Assembly (NCBI GenBank): GCA_943326825.2 | Contig: CALPUT020000049.1 | Coordinates: 1-11,214 of the forward strand | Direction of reading: 5' to 3' | Source: Chryseobacterium gleum | GTDB taxonomy: Bacteria > Bacteroidota > Bacteroidia > Flavobacteriales_D > Crocinitomicaceae | Length of the DNA stretch: 11,214 bases | Part shown: in pieces, positions 6,155 through 11,214 of the stretch | How positions within the stretch are numbered: the first letter of the stretch is position 1 | Layout: the number at the start of each line of letters is the position of its first letter | Position numbers and translations under genes: made by a program | The notes under the pieces: model-generated | The model's input: the letters and a program-made list of their open reading frames with translations, nothing else | Told to the model about the DNA's origin: nothing | The model's database searches: none

Positions 6155-6856
6155 ATGGATTCTTGGTTTAAACGTTTAAAATATTACGGTATTGGATTTG
6201 GAATGGGGTTGATTTTTGTCATCTTCTTTTTTCAAAACCGAGGATGTTCTTGGTTGCCAGATAATCGTGTTAAAAATTCTATTTTAGATCGTGTATTAGT
6301 TCTTCCAGAGAAAGATGCTGCGAAAATGGAAAAATTGGGTCTAACCGAAAAAGAATTAACGCAAGTATTAAACGATGGAGATGTTTTGTTTGAAGAAAGT
6401 GTCAAAAAAGGAAATCCAAAAGTGTATGCTGTCGAAAAAGAATTTGAAGGTAAAGGAAAATTAAAATTCTTTTATACGCTTCCAAATGAAAGTTTTATTT
6501 CTGAAATTCATTTAACAGAGTCTTCAGCGACAAAAGTGAAGAATACAAAAACTGGAACAGGAAAATTAATTAGTTTTCCGAAAGATGATAATTTAGTTTA
6601 TCCTGATTCTGCTGCGAATGTGACATGTCAACAATCAGTTTTACAATTGATTAATCCAAAAGATATTCTAAAATTAATTAAAAAATCGGGTAAGATTGAT
6701 TTTTCTAAATCGTTTTTAAAAGCAAATCCAAAACCGGAACATTATATCGTTTTTACGGACAAAAAAGGAAGAGAAATTGGTTCGAATGTTATTTGGTATA
6801 AAAACAAATTAAACATTACAAATTTCGTTTTACCTTTTAAATCAATTTGTAAATAA
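6155..6856 (+). CDS. Membrane-anchored DUF4258-like protein
   Basis: A 233-residue protein of unknown function. After a short basic start (MDSWFKRLKYYG) comes one hydrophobic segment at about 11-27 (GIGFGMGLIFVIFFF), then NRGC with C31. This resembles an uncleaved anchor; a lipobox reading is weak because the residues before the cysteine are NRG. The following segment (CSWLPDNRV at 31-39, then LGLTEKELTQVLNDGDVLFEES at about 62-83) matches the flavobacterial DUF4258 group in its 'cysteine, P-x-N-R-V, then V-x-x-x-L-x-x-G-D-V-x-F-x-x-S' pattern. Members of that group are often shorter, so residues from about 120 onward may be an added domain. The ATG at 6155 is preferred over an upstream TTG. 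It has its own promoter and no operon partner. Confidence 0.72.
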   Translation: MDSWFKRLKYYGIGFGMGLIFVIFFFQNRGCSWLPDNRVKNSILDRVLVLPEKDAAKMEKLGLTEKELTQVLNDGDVLFEESVKKGNPKVYAVEKEFEGKGKLKFFYTLPNESFISEIHLTESSATKVKNTKTGTGKLISFPKDDNLVYPDSAANVTCQQSVLQLINPKDILKLIKKSGKIDFSKSFLKANPKPEHYIVFTDKKGREIGSNVIWYKNKLNITNFVLPFKSICK

Positions 6857-6920
6857 CGTTCTTCAACCAACGTTGTTAATAAATCAATCGTTTTGATCTA
6901 CAATTGAACAAGACTTTTTT

Positions 6921-6928
6921 TAATTTTG
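6921..6928 (+). promoter_or_regulatory. -7 box for the lpx operon
   Basis: TAATTTTG matches TAnnTTTG exactly and lies 5 bases upstream of the lpxD ATG, so the leader would be very short or absent. Candidate -33 elements are off spacing (ATTG at 6903-6906 gives 14 bases; TTTG at 6892-6895 gives 25), so confidence is limited. Confidence 0.4.
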
Positions 6929-6932
6929 AAGT

Positions 6933-7973
6933 ATGGAATTTTCAGCGCATCAAATTGCAAGCATATTAAACGGCGAAATTGTTGGTAATCCTGACGTTTC
7001 AGTAAGCGGTTTATCTAAGATAGAAGAGGGGACAGAAGGTACGTTGTCTTTCTTGTCAAACCCTAAATACGAAGAGCATATTTATTCTACTGGTGCATCA
7101 ATTTGCATTGTGAATAATACATTTACTCCATTAAAAACGTTACCAGAATCATTGACTTTGGTGAAAGTTGATAATGCATATGCTTGCTTCGCAAAACTTC
7201 TAGAATTCTACGATCAAATGCGTAGAAAACAACCTAGAATAGAATCACCATCTTACATTTCTACTTTAGCAAATATTGGAGAGGACTTGTATTTAGGCGC
7301 TTTTGGTTACATTGGTGACGGAGCTAAAATCGGAAATAATGTTGTTATTTATCCGCATGTTTATGTAGGAGAAAATGTTGTTATTGGAGATAATACCGTT
7401 TTACATCCAGGTGCAGTAGTTTATGCAGACTGTGTGATTGGGATGAATTGTGTTATTCACGCAGGAGTTAAAGTTGGATCTGATGGGTTTGGTTTTGCTC
7501 CAAATGAAGAAGGTGAATACCAAAAAGTGCCTCAAATTGGAAATGTAATCATTGAAGATAATGTTGAAATAGGTTCTAATTCAACAATCGATAGAGCGAC
7601 TTTAGGTTCAACAATTATTCGTAAAGGTGTGAAGTTGGATAATTTGGTTCAAATTGCGCACAATGTTGAGATAGGTAAAAATACTGTGATGGCAGCTCAA
7701 GTCGGAGTTGCTGGATCTGCTAAAATAGGAGAAAGAGTTCAAGTTGGAGGTCAAGCCGGTATTAGTGGGCATCTTCATATTGCTGATGGAACACAAATCG
7801 TAGCTCAATCAGGAATCCCTTCTACTGTTAAAAAAGCACAAGTATTAATGGGGTCTCCAGGGATTCCTTTAGAAGATTATAAAAAATCATATTTTGGATT
7901 TAGAAAATTACCTTTCATTTTGACAAAAATCCAAGAGTTTGACAAGAAATTTAAAGAATTAACCAATAAATAG
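6933..7973 (+). CDS. lpxD: UDP-3-O-(3-hydroxyacyl)glucosamine N-acyltransferase
   Basis: Third enzyme of lipid A synthesis: transfers a 3-hydroxyacyl chain from acyl carrier protein to the 2-amino group of UDP-3-O-acyl-glucosamine. The 346 residues show the N-terminal uridine-binding domain (about 1-100, with [20 protein letters not shown] at 26-45), then hexapeptide repeats forming a left-handed beta helix (about 110-300), and a C-terminal helix. H243 in IAHNV aligns with the catalytic base, and GSDGFGF (182-188) is a family marker. Length is normal. It heads the lpxD-lpxC/fabZ-lpxA operon; lpxC/fabZ starts 3 bases after its stop. Cytoplasmic homotrimer by family knowledge. Confidence 0.97.
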   Translation: MEFSAHQIASILNGEIVGNPDVSVSGLSKIEEGTEGTLSFLSNPKYEEHIYSTGASICIVNNTFTPLKTLPESLTLVKVDNAYACFAKLLEFYDQMRRKQPRIESPSYISTLANIGEDLYLGAFGYIGDGAKIGNNVVIYPHVYVGENVVIGDNTVLHPGAVVYADCVIGMNCVIHAGVKVGSDGFGFAPNEEGEYQKVPQIGNVIIEDNVEIGSNSTIDRATLGSTIIRKGVKLDNLVQIAHNVEIGKNTVMAAQVGVAGSAKIGERVQVGGQAGISGHLHIADGTQIVAQSGIPSTVKKAQVLMGSPGIPLEDYKKSYFGFRKLPFILTKIQEFDKKFKELTNK

Positions 7974-7976
7974 AAC

Positions 7977-9377
7977 ATGGCTGAAAAGCAACGCACATTA
8001 AAAGAAACAATCGTTTTTGAAGGAATAGGTCTTCATACTGGAGAAAAAGTAACATTAGAAATTTGTCCAGCTCCAGAAAATCATGGGTATAAATTTCAAC
8101 GTGTTGATTTAGAAGGTCAACCTATTATTAAAGCGGATGCTGATTTGGTGGTTGCAACAGATCGTGGAACAACATTGGAGCAAAATGGCGCGAAAGTTTA
8201 TACAACTGAACATGTTTTAGCTGCATTATATGGTATGCAAGTGGATAATGCTTTGATTAAAGTGAATGCTCCTGAAATTCCAATTATGGATGGGAGTTCT
8301 TTACTTTTTGTTAAAGGAATAGAAAAAGTTGGTTATCAAGAACAAGAAGCTGACAGAGAATATTATGAATTAACAGAAAATATTCCTTGGGAAGATGTAG
8401 AAAAAGGAACTGAGTTTTTAGCAATTCCTTATCCTGAATACAGAATCACCGTAATGGTTGATTATAATTCTCCAGTTCTAGGAACACAACATGCTCATAT
8501 TTATAAATTAAACGAATTCAAAGACAATATTGCACAATGTAGAACATTTGTTTTCTTGAGAGAATTAGAATTCTTAGCTAAAAACAACCTAATTAAAGGA
8601 GGAGATTTAGATAATGCAATTGTATTAGTAGATAGAACAGATGTAAGTCAAGAAGAATTAAATCGATTGGCTAAAATACTTGGAAAAGAAGAGTTGAAAA
8701 TTTCTTTAGACGGTATTGGTGTTTTAAACAGTACAAAGTTACAGTTCGAAAATGAGCCTGCTAGACATAAATTACTTGATATTATTGGTGATTTAGCGTT
8801 GATAGGAAAACCAATTAAAGCTCATATTTTAGGAGCTCGTCCAGGTCACTCAGGAAATGTTCGTTTTGCGAAAGTATTGAAAGAACATTTCAAACAAAAA
8901 GAAAAAGAAGGTAGAAAGTTCGATTTAACGAAAGAACCCTTATATGATATTAATGATATTGAAAAAATGTTACCTCACCGTTATCCATTTTTATTAGTGG
9001 ATAAAGTAATGGAGATCACTGAAGATTCAATTATTGGTATGAAAAACATCACCATGAATGAACCTCAATTTACAGGTCATTTCCCAGGTAATCCAGTTTT
9101 CCCAGGTGTCTTGCAAATTGAAGCAATGGCGCAAGTAGGAGGTATTTTTGCATTAAGTAAAGTAGATACTCCAGAAGATTATTCAACTTACTTTTTGAAA
9201 ATTGATAATGTGAAATTCAAACAAAAAATTATCCCTGGTGATACAATTGTGTTTGAATTAAAATTAATGTCTCCAATTAGAAGAGGATTGGTGAATATGG
9301 CAGGAAGTGGATATGTTAATGGAAAACTTGTGGTAGAAGCAGAAATGTTAGCTCAAGTTGTGAAAGATAAAGCGTAA
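7977..9377 (+). CDS. lpxC/fabZ: Bifunctional LpxC deacetylase / FabZ dehydratase
   Basis: Two enzymes fused in one 466-residue chain. Residues 1 to about 310 are LpxC, the zinc deacetylase that commits UDP-3-O-acyl-GlcNAc to lipid A: E78 and H79 in TTEHVLAAL, H264 and D268 in ARHKLLD (zinc ligands H79, H264, D268), and H291 in ARPGHSGN. Residues about 322-466 are FabZ, the 3-hydroxyacyl-ACP dehydratase of fatty-acid elongation: LPHRYPFLLVD at 332-342, the hot-dog helix motif GHFPGNPVFPG at 367-377 with H368, and E382 in IEAMAQ. The linker at 306-320 is lysine-rich. This fusion is typical of Bacteroidota and couples the enzymes that compete for 3-hydroxyacyl-ACP. All catalytic residues checked are present. 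lpxA starts one base after its stop. Confidence 0.97.
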   Translation: MAEKQRTLKETIVFEGIGLHTGEKVTLEICPAPENHGYKFQRVDLEGQPIIKADADLVVATDRGTTLEQNGAKVYTTEHVLAALYGMQVDNALIKVNAPEIPIMDGSSLLFVKGIEKVGYQEQEADREYYELTENIPWEDVEKGTEFLAIPYPEYRITVMVDYNSPVLGTQHAHIYKLNEFKDNIAQCRTFVFLRELEFLAKNNLIKGGDLDNAIVLVDRTDVSQEELNRLAKILGKEELKISLDGIGVLNSTKLQFENEPARHKLLDIIGDLALIGKPIKAHILGARPGHSGNVRFAKVLKEHFKQKEKEGRKFDLTKEPLYDINDIEKMLPHRYPFLLVDKVMEITEDSIIGMKNITMNEPQFTGHFPGNPVFPGVLQIEAMAQVGGIFALSKVDTPEDYSTYFLKIDNVKFKQKIIPGDTIVFELKLMSPIRRGLVNMAGSGYVNGKLVVEAEMLAQVVKDKA

Positions 9378-9378
9378 T

Positions 9379-10155
9379 ATGATTAATAATTTAGCTTCTG
9401 TTTCTTCGAATGCTACAATTGGAGAAAATGTTGAAATAGGTCCTTTTACGACCATTCACGATGATGTTTTAATAGGAAAAGGATCAAAAATACATTCAAA
9501 TGTTTCAATTTATCCAGGAACTAGAATTGGTGAGAATTGTGAAATTTTTCCTGGTGCTGTTATTGGAGTTATTCCACAAGATTTAAAATTTGGAGGTGAA
9601 TATACTACTGTTGAAATTGGAGATAATACTACGATTAGAGAACATGTAACTATACATAGAGGTACAAATGATAAATTAGCAACTAGAATTGGTTCTAATT
9701 GTTTGTTAATGACATATGTTCACGTTGCACACGATTGTCAAATTGGTAACAATGTGATTTTAGCTAGTTATGTTGGGTTATCTGGACATGTAATTATAGA
9801 CGATTTTGCAATTTTAGAAGGTACAGTTGTTGCTCAACAATTTGTTCATATCGGAGCGCATACATTTATCGGAGGAGCTTCTTTAATACGTAAAGATATC
9901 CCACCATTTATTAAAGCAGCTAGAGAACCTTTAACATTTGCAGGAGTAAATTCTATTGGTATCAGAAGAAGAGGTTTTACAGATGAACAAGTACGTGAAA
10001 TAGAAGATATTTACCGTATTATCTATGTTCAAAACAATAATATTTCAAAAGGTATTGCAGCTGTAAGAGAAACTTTAGCAGATTCTGATATTCAAAAGAT
10101 GATTTTAGGATTCATAGAAACATCTGATAAAGGAGTGATAAGAGGTTTGAATTAG
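9379..10155 (+). CDS. lpxA: UDP-GlcNAc O-acyltransferase
   Basis: First enzyme of lipid A synthesis: transfers 3-hydroxyacyl from acyl carrier protein to the 3-OH of UDP-GlcNAc. The 258 residues begin with hexapeptide repeats (IGENVEIGPF at 14-23 onward) to about 190, followed by the C-terminal helical domain containing GVNSIGIRRRGF at 189-200. H118 in VHVAHD aligns with the catalytic histidine, and PQDLKFGGE at 66-74 is the usual loop. The reaction is unfavourable, and the next enzyme, LpxC in the same operon, pulls it forward. No Shine-Dalgarno is visible; it starts one base after the lpxC/fabZ stop, implying coupled translation. Its last codons contain the -33 element of the next gene's promoter. 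Confidence 0.97.
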   Translation: MINNLASVSSNATIGENVEIGPFTTIHDDVLIGKGSKIHSNVSIYPGTRIGENCEIFPGAVIGVIPQDLKFGGEYTTVEIGDNTTIREHVTIHRGTNDKLATRIGSNCLLMTYVHVAHDCQIGNNVILASYVGLSGHVIIDDFAILEGTVVAQQFVHIGAHTFIGGASLIRKDIPPFIKAAREPLTFAGVNSIGIRRRGFTDEQVREIEDIYRIIYVQNNNISKGIAAVRETLADSDIQKMILGFIETSDKGVIRGLN

Positions 10156-10176
10156 AAATAATTTCTAGTAAATTTG
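10146..10176 (+). promoter_or_regulatory. Promoter of the Rrf2 regulator gene
   Basis: TTTG (10146-10149), 19 bases, then TAAATTTG (10169-10176) is an exact match to the Bacteroidota housekeeping promoter, the best in the window. The start would be near 10183, giving a leader of about 9 bases. The -33 lies inside the lpxA coding end, so the regulator is separately transcribed. Confidence 0.75.
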
Positions 10177-10191
10177 ATAAAACGTTAAAAT

Positions 10192-10644
10192 ATGCTTTCA
10201 AAGAAGACAAAATATGCGATTCATGCATTGACTTATTTAGCTCAAAAAGATGCATCTAGCCCAACGTTAATTGTCGAAATTGCCAAAGAAGCAAACATCC
10301 CTAGAAAATTTCTTGAAACAATATTATTGGATCTTAAGAAAAATGGGTTGGTTGGTTCTAGAATGGGAAAAGGTGGAGGTTATTTTACTAGAGTTAGTCC
10401 ATCTGAAATGAAACTTTCTTTGATTATCCGTCTTTTTAACGGTCCAATTGCAATGTTGCCTTGTGCAAGTTTGAATTACTATGAAAAGTGTGAAGAATGT
10501 ATTGATGAAGTTACTTGTGGTTTAAGACATGTAATGGCTCAAGTGAGAGATGAAACACTTAAAATTTTAGAAAATAAATCAATACAAGATATTTTAGATA
10601 ATGAAGGTATTTTAAACTTTCAGGCATCTATTGCTGAACAGTAA
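10192..10644 (+). CDS. Rrf2-family transcriptional regulator with four cysteines
   Basis: A 150-residue DNA-binding protein. The N-terminal winged helix (about 1-65) has KTKYAIHALTYLAQ at 5-18, a recognition region around EIAKEANIPRKFLETIL at 29-45, and the wing GSRMGKGGGY at 55-64. The regulatory part has C91, C100, C103 and C109 (LPCASL ... EKCEECIDEVTCGL), close to the three-cysteine pattern used by IscR/NsrR/RsrR to hold an iron-sulfur cluster, but with four cysteines and different spacing. A redox, nitric oxide or iron-sulfur signal is therefore plausible, not shown. Its target cannot be named: the neighbours are lipid A genes and an RNA methyltransferase. It is monocistronic, with its own promoter and terminator. 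Confidence 0.92.
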   Translation: MLSKKTKYAIHALTYLAQKDASSPTLIVEIAKEANIPRKFLETILLDLKKNGLVGSRMGKGGGYFTRVSPSEMKLSLIIRLFNGPIAMLPCASLNYYEKCEECIDEVTCGLRHVMAQVRDETLKILENKSIQDILDNEGILNFQASIAEQ

Positions 10645-10665
10645 TTGATTTCAGATTATAAAAAG

Positions 10666-10699
10666 AACTCCTTAGGCAGATTGTTTAAGGAGTTTTTTT
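10666..10699 (+). terminator. Intrinsic terminator after the Rrf2 gene
   Basis: AACTCCTTA (10666-10674) pairs with TAAGGAGTT (10686-10694) across an 11-base loop, and the T-run goes on to 10699. It lies 21 bases after the TAA and upstream of the separate promoter of the next gene. Confidence 0.92.
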
Positions 10700-10751
10700 G
10701 TGAATGTGAATTTTACTTTGATTAAATCAATCATTTCTGTCTTAGTTTCTT

Positions 10752-10759
10752 TATTTTTG
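10752..10759 (+). promoter_or_regulatory. -7 box for the RNA methyltransferase gene
   Basis: TATTTTTG matches TAnnTTTG exactly, with a start expected about 11 bases before the GTG at 10777. No TTTG is found at the right distance upstream, so this is a partial match only. The preceding terminator makes a new promoter here necessary. Confidence 0.45.
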
Positions 10760-10776
10760 TCGAAAATTGAAAAGGC

Positions 10777-11214
10777 GTGTTTAATAGAGCAGAAGTAGTA
10801 GAATTAAAAATTACAGATTATTCTTTCGGTGGAAGAGGAATAGCGAAAATCCCAACAGATGAAGGTTTTTACATCATCTTTGTAGATAACTCTTTCCCTG
10901 GTCAAACGGTTCGTGCTCGAATCGAAAAGAAGAAGAAGAAATATGCTGAAGCAAAATTAATAGACATTATCGAGCGATCTGATGTTGAAATCGATAAACC
11001 TTTTCAAGAAATTTCAGGAGGCCCTTATATTTTTGTTCCAGTTGAAGAACAAGAAAAAGCAAAAAAAGAAACGACTTTAGAGTTGTTTAGACGTTTGGCT
11101 AACATCAAAGAAATCGATTCCATTTTTGATGAATTTATATCTTCTCCTGAACACTATTTTTACCGTAATAAAATGGAATATAGTTTTTCATCGATTGAAC
11201 ATGATGTTCATACC
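10777..11214 (+). CDS. rlmD: 23S rRNA uracil-C5 methyltransferase, RlmD/RumA type (3' truncated by window)
   Basis: The first 146 codons of a class I SAM-dependent RNA (uracil-5-)methyltransferase; the window ends before the catalytic domain. It starts at GTG: an in-frame TGA at 10768-10770 rules out earlier starts and no early ATG follows. Residues 1 to about 65 are a TRAM RNA-binding domain (VELKITDYSFGGRGIAKI at 8-25, PGQTVRARI at 41-49). Later markers are FDEFISSP (117-124) and YRNKMEYSF (129-137), the latter being strongly characteristic of the RumA/TrmA-like family. The seen part contains no cysteine: where RumA has CGGC, this protein has SGGP (80-83). The site specificity (U1939) is therefore by family name only, and the enzyme could modify another rRNA or tRNA uridine. 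Confidence 0.87.
   Translation, partial: MFNRAEVVELKITDYSFGGRGIAKIPTDEGFYIIFVDNSFPGQTVRARIEKKKKKYAEAKLIDIIERSDVEIDKPFQEISGGPYIFVPVEEQEKAKKETTLELFRRLANIKEIDSIFDEFISSPEHYFYRNKMEYSFSSIEHDVHT

Noticed and set aside
7608..7808. Reverse-strand frame of 66 codons inside lpxD
   Set aside because: It lies opposite the catalytic beta-helix region of lpxD, so it is a chance frame.

Overview
The window looks like chromosomal DNA from the Bacteroidota, most probably a flavobacterium. It is strongly A+T-rich. Genes lack clear Shine-Dalgarno sites and instead have A-rich leaders. Several are preceded by the Bacteroidota-type promoter (TTTG, about 19 bases, TAnnTTTG). LpxC is fused to FabZ, a fusion characteristic of this phylum. 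A family such as Weeksellaceae is possible, but that is a guess. All supported genes lie on the + strand, and I saw no rRNA, tRNA, CRISPR array or transposase.

Region 1 (1-3532) holds two early menaquinone-biosynthesis genes. These are an isochorismate synthase (menF type), whose 5' end may lie outside the window, and menD. Between them sits a small type II toxin-antitoxin pair with its own promoter, followed by 216 noncoding bases containing two A+T-rich inverted repeats. Menaquinone carries respiratory electrons in these bacteria.

Region 2 (3566-5588) is a compact four-gene cassette probably cotranscribed with menD. It encodes a TerC-family membrane protein, an unrecognised 199-residue acidic protein, a DUF493 (YbeD-like) protein, and a small membrane-anchored protein with a beta-rich C-terminal domain. 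The last three junctions are a 1-base gap or overlaps, which suggests coupled translation.

Region 3 (5597-6856) carries thioredoxin, with a compound promoter region (palindrome, a -24/-12-like element and a housekeeping promoter) and a very strong intrinsic terminator. It is followed by an independently promoted lipoprotein-like or membrane-anchored DUF4258-like protein.

Region 4 (6921-10155) is the lipid A operon lpxD, lpxC/fabZ, lpxA. Together these supply the first three lipid A steps plus the fatty-acid dehydratase that competes for the same hydroxyacyl-ACP pool.

Region 5 (10146-11214) has an Rrf2-family regulator with four cysteines, the best-matching promoter in the window and a terminator. 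The window ends in the first 146 codons of an RlmD/RumA-type RNA uracil methyltransferase that lacks the usual iron-sulfur cysteines. I see no clearly new defence or mobile system. The most interesting points are the trx promoter region, the coupled cassette with its unrecognised members, the cysteine-free methyltransferase and the toxin-antitoxin pair inside the men cluster.
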